A stretch of DNA of 64,000 nucleotides from Lutibacter sp. (GCF_021647475.1 NZ_JAKIUR010000003.1:27515-91514), one strand, 5' to 3'. Counted from the first letter of the stretch, positions 1 to 8,490 are shown. Numbers and translations are program-made. Notes: generated by a model from the letters alone, not told the origin.

Positions 1-154
1 TTTTATGAGTGATAGCAGTAATTTTATCTAGCACATCTATCGTAGAATTAGATAAATCATCAATAATAAAAACTTCAAATCCTTCATTTTGTAGTTCTAC
101 AACCGTGTGAGAACCAATAAAACCTAATCCGCCAGTTACTAAAATTTTATGCAT
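1..154 (-). CDS. galE: UDP-glucose 4-epimerase-like protein (N-terminal part, runs off the window)
   Basis: Only about 51 N-terminal residues lie in the window. They begin MHKILVTGGLGFIGSH, with the Rossmann NAD-binding motif GGxGFIGSH and an acidic strand end (FIIDDLSN) typical of GalE-type extended short-chain dehydrogenases. GalE interconverts UDP-glucose and UDP-galactose in the cytoplasm for surface polysaccharide or galactose metabolism. The ATG overlaps the last 8 bases of the upstream aminotransferase gene, so the two are probably co-transcribed in a sugar-nucleotide context. The catalytic YxxxK motif is outside the window, so another nucleotide-sugar epimerase or dehydratase remains possible. 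Confidence 0.8.
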   Translation of the reverse strand, partial: MHKILVTGGLGFIGSHTVVELQNEGFEVFIIDDLSNSTIDVLDKITAITHK

Positions 155-1283
155 TTTTTTCGATGAAATCTAAAACCGTTTTAATAATAAAATCTTGTTG
201 CTCATGATCTAGTTCTGTGTGCATTGGCAAGGATAAAACGGTGTTTATTAATTCATTAGTATTTTTAAAATCAGCTTCATTATAACGTTCATCAGCATAA
301 GCTTTTTGTAAATGTAAAGGAACAGGATAATAAATTGCATTTGGAATTCCTGCATCCATTAAGTGTTGATTTAAGGCATTTCTATCCACATTTTTAACTT
401 GTAAAGTATATTGATGAAAAACGTGTGTAGTAAAATTACTAGTGCTAGGTGTTACAATATTTTTATGATTTGAAAATCCTTCAGAATAATAAGTAGCTGC
501 TTTTCTTCTAGCATCACAATACTCATTTAAATGTGGAAGCTTAATTCGTAAAATAGCCGCTTGTAAACTATCTAATCTTGAATTTACACCAACAACATCA
601 TGATAATAACGTTTATACATGCCGTGGTTTACCATTCCTCTAATAATATGAGCTAGCTTATCATCATTGGTAAAAATAGCACCACCATCACCATAACACC
701 CTAAATTTTTAGAAGGGAAAAATGAAGTAGTACCAATAGTTCCCATAGTTCCAGCTTTTTTAACAGTGCCATCAGTAAAAGTATAATTTGCACCAATTGC
801 TTGAGCGGTATCTTCAATTACATATAAATTATGTTCTTTTGCCACTTTTAAAACTGCTTCCATATTTGCACATTGCCCAAATAAATGAACAGGAACAATG
901 GCTTTTGTTTTTGGTGTAATTGCTTTTTTAAGAGCTTCAATATTTATATTAAAAGAGTTTTTATCAACATCTACTAAAACAGGAGTTAAATGTAAAAGCC
1001 CGATAACTTCAACCGTAGCTGCAAAGGTAAAATCGGCAGTAATTACTTCATCTCCAGGTTTTAACCCTAACCCCATCATTGCAATTTGTAAAGCATCAGT
1101 ACCGTTTGCACAAGGAATTACGTGTTTTACTTGCAGGTAATCTTCTAATTCTTTTTGAAAATTTTGAACTTCAGGTCCGTTAATATATGCGGTAGATTTA
1201 ATTACTTCCAATATTTTGGTATCTATCTCATTTTGAATAAGTTTGTATTGACCTTTTAGGTCAACCATTTGAATTTTTCTCAT
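147..1283 (-). CDS. DegT/DnrJ/EryC1/StrS family sugar aminotransferase
   Basis: A 378-residue PLP-dependent aminotransferase of the fold type I sugar family, which aminates 4-keto or 3-keto nucleotide sugars for LPS or capsule. The segment TSFFPSKNLGCYGDGGA carries the expected Schiff-base lysine (about residue 192), and EDTAQAIGA is the cofactor-contacting motif. I chose the ATG at 1283 (MRKIQMVDLKGQY) because homologues start there and because a promoter ends just upstream; an in-frame TTG at 1340 would add 19 unlikely residues and lies inside the promoter. The 3' end overlaps the galE-like start by 8 bases. The substrate cannot be read from sequence; WecE- or WbpE-type activity is possible. 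Confidence 0.88.
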   Translation of the reverse strand: MRKIQMVDLKGQYKLIQNEIDTKILEVIKSTAYINGPEVQNFQKELEDYLQVKHVIPCANGTDALQIAMMGLGLKPGDEVITADFTFAATVEVIGLLHLTPVLVDVDKNSFNINIEALKKAITPKTKAIVPVHLFGQCANMEAVLKVAKEHNLYVIEDTAQAIGANYTFTDGTVKKAGTMGTIGTTSFFPSKNLGCYGDGGAIFTNDDKLAHIIRGMVNHGMYKRYYHDVVGVNSRLDSLQAAILRIKLPHLNEYCDARRKAATYYSEGFSNHKNIVTPSTSNFTTHVFHQYTLQVKNVDRNALNQHLMDAGIPNAIYYPVPLHLQKAYADERYNEADFKNTNELINTVLSLPMHTELDHEQQDFIIKTVLDFIEKNA

Positions 1284-1309
1284 GATTTTGTCTAAAAAAA
1301 TTTGATAAA

Positions 1310-1340
1310 CAAAAGTACAATAAAAGCAATAGTTGTACAA
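1310..1340 (-). promoter_or_regulatory. Bacteroidota-type promoter for the DegT aminotransferase
   Basis: On the minus strand TTG (1338-1340) is followed after 20 bases by TACTTTTG (1310-1317), matching the Bacteroidota housekeeping consensus TTG-N19-TAnnTTTG. The -7 box lies 26 bases before the ATG at 1283, giving a leader of about 20 bases. Confidence 0.6.
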
Positions 1341-1380
1341 TTAAATGTATATCCGTTTTGTGTTATATTTCATATTTATA

Positions 1381-1489
1381 CGTCATGCTAAACCTGCCTG
1401 TCCGGCAGGCAGGCTTGTTTCAGCATCTCATAGTTTTTACTAATCACCGATTTATATTGATGAGACCCTGAAACAAGTTCAGGGTGACG
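1381..1489. repeat. MITE-like imperfect palindromic element with nested 21-bp palindrome
   Basis: A 109-bp unit beginning CGTCATGCT and ending GGGTGACG. The left arm reads CTAAA then CTTGTTTCAG..TCTCAT; the right arm reads ATGAGA..CTGAAACAAGTTCAG, its reverse complement. The left arm is interrupted at 1393-1413 by a 21-bp near-perfect palindrome (arms CCTGCCTG and CAGGCAGG) that the right arm lacks. It occupies the gap 1284-1544 between cysM and the aminotransferase, where no gene is seen. Confidence 0.75.
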
Positions 1490-1544
1490 AACATTCTATG
1501 ATTAATTACGGACAATCAATTACAATTAATAAATGAAACTAATG

Positions 1545-2432
1545 TTAGTCAAATAAATTGGAAGAAAGATAGCGATCTCCTCTATCTGGAATAATTGCAA
1601 CGATAATGCCTTGTGAAATATTTTCAGCTAATTTAATTGCAGCAACTACAGCTCCGCCACCACTCATTCCTGAAAAAACACCTTCTAGTTTTGCTAGTTT
1701 TTTAGTGGTTTCACGTGCTTCTTGTTCGCTAACATCAATTATTAAATCCACTTTTTTAGGATTAAATATCTTTGGAAGAAATTCTTTTGACCATTTTCTA
1801 ATGCCAGGAATTCTGGAATTATCTGTAGGTTGAGCTCCAATTATTTGGATTTCTTTATTTTTTTCTTTTAAATAAGTTGAAGTTCCCATAATAGTTCCTG
1901 TAGTTCCCATTGCAGAAACAAAATGAGTAATTTTGCCATCTGTAGCGTCCCAAATTTCTGGGCCAGTAGTTTTATAATGTGCTTTCCAATTATCATCATT
2001 TGCAAATTGATCAAGCATAAAATATCCTTTTTCTTTAGAACGTTTTTCTGCGTAAGATCTTGAACCTTCAATACCGTTTTCAGCAGAAGTTAAGGTTACT
2101 TTTGCACCATAGGCTTTCATTGTTTGGACTCGTTCCTTCGTTGAATTTTCGGGCATTACCAACTCAATTTTCATTCCGAATTGCTGTGCAATCATAGCTA
2201 AAGCAATTCCTGTATTTCCGCTGGTAGCTTCAATTAAATAATCGCCTTTTTTGATTTCACCACGTTGTAATGCACTGTATATCATATTGTAAGCAGGGCG
2301 ATCTTTTACACTTCCCGCAGGGTTATTTCCTTCTAATTTCAACAATAAAGTAATTTTTTTATTCTTAATAATATTTGAAGTTTTAATTAATGGAGTGTTC
2401 CCAATGAAATTAAATAAAGACGCGTTTTTCAT
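1545..2432 (-). CDS. cysM: Cysteine synthase (O-acetylserine sulfhydrylase), CysM type
   Basis: A 295-residue fold type II PLP enzyme that condenses O-acetylserine with sulfide (or thiosulfate in some CysM enzymes) to make cysteine in the cytoplasm. The motif NPAGSVKDRPA holds the PLP lysine (K43), and EATSGNTGIALA is the substrate and cofactor loop. The length and the C-terminal DRGDRYLSSNLF end fit CysM better than the longer CysK. Its ATG overlaps the stop of cysE by 4 bases (ATGA), so translation of the pair is coupled, which fits the two sequential steps of cysteine synthesis. CysK versus CysM specificity is inferred from overall similarity only. Confidence 0.92.
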   Translation of the reverse strand: MKNASLFNFIGNTPLIKTSNIIKNKKITLLLKLEGNNPAGSVKDRPAYNMIYSALQRGEIKKGDYLIEATSGNTGIALAMIAQQFGMKIELVMPENSTKERVQTMKAYGAKVTLTSAENGIEGSRSYAEKRSKEKGYFMLDQFANDDNWKAHYKTTGPEIWDATDGKITHFVSAMGTTGTIMGTSTYLKEKNKEIQIIGAQPTDNSRIPGIRKWSKEFLPKIFNPKKVDLIIDVSEQEARETTKKLAKLEGVFSGMSGGGAVVAAIKLAENISQGIIVAIIPDRGDRYLSSNLFD

Positions 2433-3223
2433 AAATTAATTTTGGATTTTAATTTAATTTCAGGAGTGTGATAAACTATGGAGTTTTTTGGGACTGAAGA
2501 CGTTATAAACACATTACCTCCAATGGTGCTGTTTTCACCTATAATGGTATCTCCACCTAAAATGGTGGCATTTGCATAAATAGTAACATGATCTTCAACT
2601 GTAGGATGCCTTTTTTGGTTTTTCATTTCTTTAGAAACTTGTAAAGCACCCAAGGTTACTCCTTGATAAACTTTTACATGATTTTTAATAGAACACGTTT
2701 CTCCAATAACAATTCCAGTGGCGTGATCAATAAAAAATGAATGTCCAATATTAGCACCTGGATGAATATCAGTTCCTGTTTTTGAATGTGCATATTCACT
2801 CATTAAACGGGGAATTATTGGAATGTTTAATAAATATAATTCGTGACTAAATCTGTAAATAGCAATAGCATAAAAGCCAGGATATGCTAAAAAGACTTCT
2901 TCAACACTATTTGCAGCTGGGTCATGGTCATAAATTTCTTGTGCATCAATATTCAAATTTTTTAAAATAGTAGGTAGTTTTAATAAAAATCGTTCCCAAA
3001 TATTTTCAGTAGTTTGTGCTTTGGTAAAATTAGCAATTTCATAAATTTCATTAAAATCTTGTTCTAGTTGAATTATATTTTTTTCAACACAAGCTTCTGC
3101 ATCAAAAAGTGTATGAAATAAATTATTTGTAAATTTTTCAGTTTTGTGTTTTAAAGAAAAATTTAGATGAGGTTTTTTTTTATGATTGATAATTTTATCA
3201 ATGATGTATTTTTTTGTTTTCAT
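2429..3223 (-). CDS. cysE: Serine O-acetyltransferase
   Basis: A 264-residue enzyme that acetylates serine with acetyl-CoA, the first step of cysteine synthesis. An alpha-helical N-terminal half (about residues 1-130) is followed by a left-handed beta-helix with hexapeptide repeats, including GTDIHPGANIGHSFFIDHATG and VYQGVTLGA. The conserved catalytic histidine and aspartate of this family fall in the DIHPGA/IDHATG segment. It lacks the long C-terminal tail that contacts CysK in enterobacterial CysE, ending shortly after the beta-helix. It lies 30 bases downstream of the nitroreductase and overlaps cysM by 4 bases. Confidence 0.9.
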   Translation of the reverse strand: MKTKKYIIDKIINHKKKPHLNFSLKHKTEKFTNNLFHTLFDAEACVEKNIIQLEQDFNEIYEIANFTKAQTTENIWERFLLKLPTILKNLNIDAQEIYDHDPAANSVEEVFLAYPGFYAIAIYRFSHELYLLNIPIIPRLMSEYAHSKTGTDIHPGANIGHSFFIDHATGIVIGETCSIKNHVKVYQGVTLGALQVSKEMKNQKRHPTVEDHVTIYANATILGGDTIIGENSTIGGNVFITSSVPKNSIVYHTPEIKLKSKINL

Positions 3224-3253
3224 GCTTAATAAGTCGATTTATTTTAATAAAAA

Positions 3254-3988
3254 TTACCATTGTTTATAAACACTTTTAAAAGGAATTCTAAAGCGTTCAC
3301 CATAAACTCCTTCGGGTTTTCTAATTCCGCATGAAATTACCATATTTATTTCACTTTTAGAAGGCAGGTTAAGTATTTTTTTGATTCTTAGCGTATCAGT
3401 TCCTTCCATTGGGCAAGTGTCATAACCTTCTGCAGCCATACTTAACATAAAAGTTTGTGCAGCTAAACCAGCACTTTTATGAGCAACAATTCGCATATCA
3501 TTTTTGCGTAATTGACGATAAGCAGGTTTAAAAATTCCAGTAATCCATGCTATAAAATATTTGATGTAGCCAAAAATTCCTAAAAAATCGCCATAGACAA
3601 AAGGCATAATTTTGCCGTAATAATTAAGTGCAAATTTTTCACGCGAAGAATAGGCTTCTTTAGGCTTTTTTCCGAATAAGTTTTGTAAATAGTTTAAATT
3701 TTCTTTTGCTCGTTGTTTCCATAAATCCTTTCTAACCACTATTACAACTAACTGTTTTGCAGTTGTTGCAGCATTTTGATTTAAGCAAGCTATACTTAAT
3801 TTTTTAATAAGATTTTTGGAGGTAATATGATTAAATTCCCAAAGTTGCATATTACTGCTATTAGGTGCAAGTGTTGCCTGTTTAATACATTTTTTTACAA
3901 TTGAAGTTTCAATTTCTTTAGTTTCATCATAGATTCTAACGGATCTTCGAAAATTTAAAGCATCTTCTAAACTAGGGTAATTTTTCAT
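3254..3988 (-). CDS. Nitroreductase family protein (FMN-dependent oxidoreductase)
   Basis: A 244-residue protein with the nitroreductase fold. The N-terminal RRSVRIYDE segment matches the FMN-phosphate-binding RRSxRxF motif, and the C-terminal CGIRKPEGVYGERFR region matches the family's closing flavin-contacting segment. Such enzymes reduce nitro compounds, quinones or enones with NAD(P)H, or have dedicated biosynthetic roles; the substrate is unknown here. I chose ATG 3988 because a TTG start at 4018 lies inside a terminator hairpin and promoter. The promoter's -7 box ends 5 bases before this ATG, so the mRNA is probably leaderless. It is followed by cysE after 30 bases. Confidence 0.82.
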   Translation of the reverse strand: MKNYPSLEDALNFRRSVRIYDETKEIETSIVKKCIKQATLAPNSSNMQLWEFNHITSKNLIKKLSIACLNQNAATTAKQLVVIVVRKDLWKQRAKENLNYLQNLFGKKPKEAYSSREKFALNYYGKIMPFVYGDFLGIFGYIKYFIAWITGIFKPAYRQLRKNDMRIVAHKSAGLAAQTFMLSMAAEGYDTCPMEGTDTLRIKKILNLPSKSEINMVISCGIRKPEGVYGERFRIPFKSVYKQW

Positions 3989-3993
3989 GAGTG

Positions 3994-4022
3994 CAAAATT
4001 ACAAAAAAAATCACCCAACCAA
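3994..4022 (-). promoter_or_regulatory. Promoter for nitroreductase, overlapping the leu terminator
   Basis: Minus-strand TTG (4020-4022), 18 bases, then TAATTTTG (3994-4001). Only 5 bases separate the -7 box from the ATG at 3988, so transcription would start at or next to the start codon. The element shares bases with the leu operon terminator hairpin. Confidence 0.5.
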
Positions 4023-4037
4023 TTTAATAGTTGGGCG
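4002..4037 (-). terminator. Rho-independent terminator of the leuACDB operon
   Basis: Minus-strand hairpin CCCAAC (4030-4035) / GTTGGG (4014-4019) with a 10-base loop, followed by TGATTTTTTTT. It lies 29-60 bases downstream of the leuB stop. Confidence 0.75.
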
Positions 4038-4063
4038 ATTCAAATTCAAATTGATTTATTTAG

Positions 4064-5179
4064 TTAAATAATGGTAGATTGACCTAAATCGATATTGTGT
4101 TTATTATAAAAAGTATTGTCTTCGTCTAAAATGAAATCTCTAATAAAACTTCCAACATTAGCAGTTGAAAAATGATTTTCTAAATTTAAATCGGGTGTAG
4201 ATATGTTTAATTCTATTGATTTATCTACGGCTGCTCTAATATCTTCTGCTTCATCATTTAAATTAAAATGTTCTAATAACATAGCTGCAGATAAAATAGC
4301 CGCAACTGGATTTGCAATATTTTTGCCTTTTGCTTGTGGATATGAACCATGAATTGGTTCAAATAATGCCGTTTTTTCTCCAACAGAAGCTGAAGCTAAT
4401 AATCCGATAGAACCAGCAATTACACTTGCTTCATCGGATAAAATATCACCGAACATATTTTCAGTTAAAATAACATCAAATTGCGTTGGATTTAAAATAA
4501 GTTGCATAGCAGCATTATCTACAAATAAATATTCTAATTTAACGTTGCTGTACTGTTTAGATAATTCTGTAACTCTTTTTCTCCATAATCTTGAAGATTC
4601 TAATACATTGGCTTTATCAACTAAAGTGAGTTTTTTTCTTCGTTTTTGTGCGGCTTTAAATGCTAAATGAGCAATTCTATCAATTTCATCAATGGAATAG
4701 GAGCAAACATCAGTTGCTGTTTTACCATCATCACTTAATGTTTTTTCACCAAAATAAATGCCACCAGTTAGCTCTCTATAAATTACAAAATCTGTTCCTT
4801 TTATTACGTCTTCTTTTAGATTAGATTGATGTATTAATCCGTTAAAAGTGGTTAAAGGACGAATGTTAGCAAATAAACCAAGTGTTTTTCTAAGAGCTAA
4901 TAATCCTTGTTCAGGACGAACTTTTGCATTAGGATCTTTATCATATTTTGGATCGCCAATTGCACCAAATAAGATGGCGTCTGCATTGTTGCAAATTTCA
5001 ATAGTTTCTTTAGGTAGAGGATTTCCTGTTTTGTCAATTGCTATTGCTCCAACATCTGCTTTTAAATATTTAAAAGTATGCTTATATTTTTCAGCAATAG
5101 TATCTAAAATTTTTGTGGCTTGTTGAGTTACTTCAGGTCCAATACCATCTCCTGAAAGAACTGCTATATTTAATTTCAT
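4064..5179 (-). CDS. leuB: 3-isopropylmalate dehydrogenase
   Basis: A 371-residue NAD-dependent beta-decarboxylating dehydrogenase that oxidises 3-isopropylmalate to 2-oxoisocaproate, the last dedicated step before leucine transamination. It starts MKLNIAVLSGDGIGPEV; substrate arginines lie in LALRKTLGLFANIRP, the Tyr in VIYRELTGGIYFG, and the metal aspartates in MFGDILSDEAS. The GSIGLLASASVG and EPIHGSYPQAKGKN motifs are also present. It overlaps leuD by 4 bases and is the last gene of leuACDB before the terminator. Length is normal for the family. Confidence 0.97.
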   Translation of the reverse strand: MKLNIAVLSGDGIGPEVTQQATKILDTIAEKYKHTFKYLKADVGAIAIDKTGNPLPKETIEICNNADAILFGAIGDPKYDKDPNAKVRPEQGLLALRKTLGLFANIRPLTTFNGLIHQSNLKEDVIKGTDFVIYRELTGGIYFGEKTLSDDGKTATDVCSYSIDEIDRIAHLAFKAAQKRRKKLTLVDKANVLESSRLWRKRVTELSKQYSNVKLEYLFVDNAAMQLILNPTQFDVILTENMFGDILSDEASVIAGSIGLLASASVGEKTALFEPIHGSYPQAKGKNIANPVAAILSAAMLLEHFNLNDEAEDIRAAVDKSIELNISTPDLNLENHFSTANVGSFIRDFILDEDNTFYNKHNIDLGQSTII

Positions 5180-5769
5180 TTTACTAATCGTTTATTTTCA
5201 AATACTTCAATTTTGTCTTTTATACTTACTAAATAATCAATATCATCAAATCCATTTAGCAAGCAATGTTTTTTGTAGGAATTTATTTCAAATTTTTCAA
5301 ATTGACCTGTTTCTTCTAATAAAACAGTTTGTTCCTTTAAATCAATTAAAATTAATGAATTTGGATTACTTAACGTAGTTTTTAGTAAAATTTGTAGAAA
5401 ATTTTCTGAAATTTGAATTGGAAGGATACCGTTATTTAATGCATTTCCTTTAAAAATATCTGCAAAAAAACTGGAAATCACTACTTTAAAACCATAATCA
5501 GCAATTGCCCAAGCGGCATGTTCGCGACTAGAACCACAGCCAAAATTAGTGCCTGCAATTAGTATTTGACCTTTATAGTTGCTGTTGTTTAAAATGAAAT
5601 CTTCTTTTGGATTATTGTTTTGGTCAAATCTCCAGTCTCGAAATAGGTTTTTACCAAATCCTTCTTTTGAAGTAGCTTTTAAAAAACGTGCTGGAATAAT
5701 TTGATCGGTATCAATATTTTCAATAGATAAAGGTATTGCAGTAGTAATAAGTTTTGTAAATTTTTCCAT
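5176..5769 (-). CDS. leuD: 3-isopropylmalate dehydratase small subunit
   Basis: A 197-residue swivel-domain subunit of isopropylmalate isomerase, which pairs with LeuC to convert 2- to 3-isopropylmalate. The ENIDTDQIIPARFLK segment and the substrate-loop motif AGTNFGCGSSREHA are characteristic. The gene lies 1 base after leuC and overlaps leuB by ATGA, so the three are translationally close. The length is typical of the bacterial LeuD long form. Confidence 0.96.
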   Translation of the reverse strand: MEKFTKLITTAIPLSIENIDTDQIIPARFLKATSKEGFGKNLFRDWRFDQNNNPKEDFILNNSNYKGQILIAGTNFGCGSSREHAAWAIADYGFKVVISSFFADIFKGNALNNGILPIQISENFLQILLKTTLSNPNSLILIDLKEQTVLLEETGQFEKFEINSYKKHCLLNGFDDIDYLVSIKDKIEVFENKRLVK

Positions 5770-5770
5770 G

Positions 5771-7150
5771 TTAACTAAATTTTGAGATATCTACAATTTT
5801 ACCTGCTACAGCAACGCTTGCTGCTGTTAAAGGACTTGCTAATAGCGTTTTTGAACCTGGTCCTTGCCGACCTTCAAAATTTCTATTTGAGGTAGAAACA
5901 CAATACGCTCCACTTGGAATTTTATCGTCATTCATAGCCAAACAAGCTGAGCATCCTGGTTGTCGAAGTTCAAATCCTGCCTTTTCAAAAACAACATCTA
6001 ATCCTTCTTCTTTTAATTGTTTTACTACCATTTGTGAACCTGGGACTAGCCATGCGGTTACATTATTTGCCTTTTGTTTTCCTTTTATAAAGTTTGCAGC
6101 TACTCTAAAATCCTCAATTCTAGAGTTGGTACAACTTCCTATAAAAACGTAATTGATTGGTGTGTTTAATAAGGATTGACCTTCTTTAAAATCCATGTAT
6201 TGTAATGAATTTTTAAAAGATTTGTCTTTGCTTTTTGGAATAGTTTCTGATATTTTAATTCCCATACCAGGGTTGGTTCCAAAAGTTATCATTGGAGAAA
6301 TATCTTTTGCATTAAATGAATATTCAGTATCAAAAGTAGCATCTTCTTCAGTTTTTAAACTTTCCCAATAAGTCATTTTTTTTTCTAAATCTTTGCCACT
6401 TGGTGCAAATTTTCTTCCTTTTATGTAGTTGTAAGTAATGCTGTCTGGAGCAATTAATCCTCCTCTAGCACCCATTTCAATACTCATATTACAGACGGTC
6501 ATTCTACCTTCCATACTCATGTTTTGAAATACATCTCCAGCATATTCAACAAAATACCCAGTACCTGAATTGGTTCCTAATTTTGAAATTATATATAAAA
6601 TTACATCTTTAGGAAATACATTTTTTTTTAGTTTTCCATGGATAGAAATACGCATGGATTTAGGTTTTTCAGCAAGAACACATTGGCTGGCAAATACTTG
6701 AGCAACCTGACTGGTGCCAATACCAAATGCAATGGAGCCAAAAGCACCATGTGTAGAAGTATGACTATCACCACAAACTAAAGTCATACCAGGTTGAGTA
6801 ATTCCTAATTCAGGTGCAATTACATGAACAATACCATTATTTGGATGACCTAAACCGTAAAGTTCAATATTGTTTTCTTTACAATTTGAAGTTAATTGGG
6901 CTAATTGATTTCTAGATAATAAATCTTTAACGGGTAAATGTTGGTTTTTAGTTGGTGTATTATGATCGGCAGTGGCAATAATTTGTTTTGGTCTAAATAG
7001 CGGTAAATTTCTGGTTTTTAATTCTGTAAAAGCTTGTGGACTAGTTACTTCGTGTATTAAATGTTTATCGATATATAAAACTTGTGGTCCGTTTTTAATG
7101 GAAGTTACTACATGAGCATCCCATACTTTATCAAAAAGAGTTTTGGACAT
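5771..7150 (-). CDS. leuC: 3-isopropylmalate dehydratase large subunit
   Basis: A 459-residue aconitase-family subunit that carries the [4Fe-4S] cluster for isomerising isopropylmalate with LeuD. Cluster ligands are expected at the cysteine of IGSCTNSR and the two cysteines of PGCSACLAMN. VCGDSHTSTHGAFG and the C-terminal NRNFEGRQGPGSKTLLASP match the family closely. It follows leuA after 14 bases and is separated from leuD by one base. Confidence 0.97.
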   Translation of the reverse strand: MSKTLFDKVWDAHVVTSIKNGPQVLYIDKHLIHEVTSPQAFTELKTRNLPLFRPKQIIATADHNTPTKNQHLPVKDLLSRNQLAQLTSNCKENNIELYGLGHPNNGIVHVIAPELGITQPGMTLVCGDSHTSTHGAFGSIAFGIGTSQVAQVFASQCVLAEKPKSMRISIHGKLKKNVFPKDVILYIISKLGTNSGTGYFVEYAGDVFQNMSMEGRMTVCNMSIEMGARGGLIAPDSITYNYIKGRKFAPSGKDLEKKMTYWESLKTEEDATFDTEYSFNAKDISPMITFGTNPGMGIKISETIPKSKDKSFKNSLQYMDFKEGQSLLNTPINYVFIGSCTNSRIEDFRVAANFIKGKQKANNVTAWLVPGSQMVVKQLKEEGLDVVFEKAGFELRQPGCSACLAMNDDKIPSGAYCVSTSNRNFEGRQGPGSKTLLASPLTAASVAVAGKIVDISKFS

Positions 7151-7164
7151 TTTATTAAAAAGAT

Positions 7165-8340
7165 TTAAAAATTAACACTTTTTTTGAAGTTGTCTTTTGA
7201 TGAAAGTAATTGATGTAAATCTTGATCATTTACTTCTTTTTGGGTATCAGCATATTTCAAAAATTCAGGATATAAAACATCTAATTCAATTTTAGTTAAA
7301 TCATAACCAACATTTTTTGCTCTGTAAGCTAATGCTGCTCTTCCGCTTCTAGCTGTTAATATAATAGATGATTTAGAAACGCCAACATCTTCAGGATTAA
7401 TAATTTCATAGGTTTCTCTATTTTTAATTACTCCATCTTGATGAATTCCGGAGCTATGAGCAAAAGCATTTTCACCTACAATAGCTTTGTTAGGTTGTAC
7501 ATACATTCCCATACTTTGCTGTACTAATTGACTGGTATAATTTAATAATTTAGTATTTACATTAGTATCTAAATTCATATTGCTATGCTGTTTTAAAATC
7601 ATAACTACTTCTTCTAAAGCCGTATTTCCTGCACGCTCACCAATTCCATTAATGGTACATTCAATTTGTCGAGCTCCATTTTGTATTCCTGCTATTGCAT
7701 TGGCAGTTGCCATTCCTAAATCATTATGGCAATGACATGATATGATTACATTTTCAATACCTTTTACATGATCTACTAAGTATTTTATTTTTGCACCATA
7801 TTCATTTGGTAAACAATATCCTGTGGTATCTGGAATATTTAAAACAGTGGCTCCTGCTTCAATAACGGCTTCACATACTTTTGCTAAAAAATCATTATCC
7901 GTTCTACCAGCATCTTCGGCATAAAATTCTACATCGTCCACAAAAGTTTTTGCGTAACTAACGGCTTCAATAGCTCTTTCAATCACTTTTTCTCTGGTAG
8001 TGTTAAATTTGTGAATAATATGAGAATCAGAGGTGCCAATACCTGTATGAATTCTCGGTTTTTTTGCATGTTTTAGTGCTTTAGCAGCAACTTCAATATC
8101 TTTTTTATTGGCTCTAGTTAAAGCACAAACGGTAGCATTTTTAACTAATTTTGAAATAGCTTCTACGGATTTAAAATCTCCTGGACTTGACATTGGAAAA
8201 CCGGCTTCAATAACATCAACACCTAACAAATCTAGTTGTTTGGCAATGCGCAATTTTTGTTCTGTATTAAGTTTACAACCAGGCACTTGTTCTCCATCTC
8301 TTAATGTAGTGTCAAATATTTGAATACTATTTTTGCTCAT
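7165..8340 (-). CDS. leuA: 2-isopropylmalate synthase, short form without the regulatory domain
   Basis: A 391-residue DRE-TIM metallolyase that condenses 2-oxoisovalerate and acetyl-CoA, the committed step to leucine. IFDTTLRDGEQVPGC is the catalytic signature and ISCHCHNDLGMATAN carries metal-binding histidines. The protein ends soon after the catalytic and linker region, whereas leucine-inhibited LeuA proteins are about 510-520 residues with a C-terminal allosteric domain; that domain is absent and is not encoded separately next door. ATG 8340 is preferred over one 33 bases upstream (8373), which overlaps the promoter. First gene of leuACDB. A homocitrate-synthase-type relative is possible in principle but is excluded in practice by the operon. 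Confidence 0.94.
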   Translation of the reverse strand: MSKNSIQIFDTTLRDGEQVPGCKLNTEQKLRIAKQLDLLGVDVIEAGFPMSSPGDFKSVEAISKLVKNATVCALTRANKKDIEVAAKALKHAKKPRIHTGIGTSDSHIIHKFNTTREKVIERAIEAVSYAKTFVDDVEFYAEDAGRTDNDFLAKVCEAVIEAGATVLNIPDTTGYCLPNEYGAKIKYLVDHVKGIENVIISCHCHNDLGMATANAIAGIQNGARQIECTINGIGERAGNTALEEVVMILKQHSNMNLDTNVNTKLLNYTSQLVQQSMGMYVQPNKAIVGENAFAHSSGIHQDGVIKNRETYEIINPEDVGVSKSSIILTARSGRAALAYRAKNVGYDLTKIELDVLYPEFLKYADTQKEVNDQDLHQLLSSKDNFKKSVNF

Positions 8341-8370
8341 TTGTTGATTTTTTTTATGACTTTTGAATAT

Positions 8371-8378
8371 CAAAAATA
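8371..8378 (-). promoter_or_regulatory. Putative -7 box of the leuA promoter
   Basis: TATTTTTG on the minus strand fits TAnnTTTG and lies 30 bases before the leuA ATG. No good -33 TTG is visible at the right distance, so this is a partial match. No leader peptide or hairpin is seen between here and leuA. Confidence 0.4.
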
Positions 8379-8490
8379 GTAGTAAATATTTTTAATTTTG
8401 TACTAATTTACAGTCATAATACTACGTTCAATTTTAAAATAATATTTTTAACTACCACAAAATCAAATAGATATAATTAAAAACGTTACT

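Noticed and set aside
147..1340. Longer aminotransferase starting with TTG at 1340
   Set aside because: The extra 19 residues are not like the family and the region contains a full-consensus promoter; ATG 1283 fits homologues.
1606..1833. Plus-strand ORF opposite cysM
   Set aside because: Antisense shadow of a well-conserved enzyme gene; composition mirrors the sense codons.
3989..4018. TTG start for the nitroreductase
   Set aside because: It is inside the leu terminator and overlaps the -7/-33 promoter; ATG 3988 fits the family.
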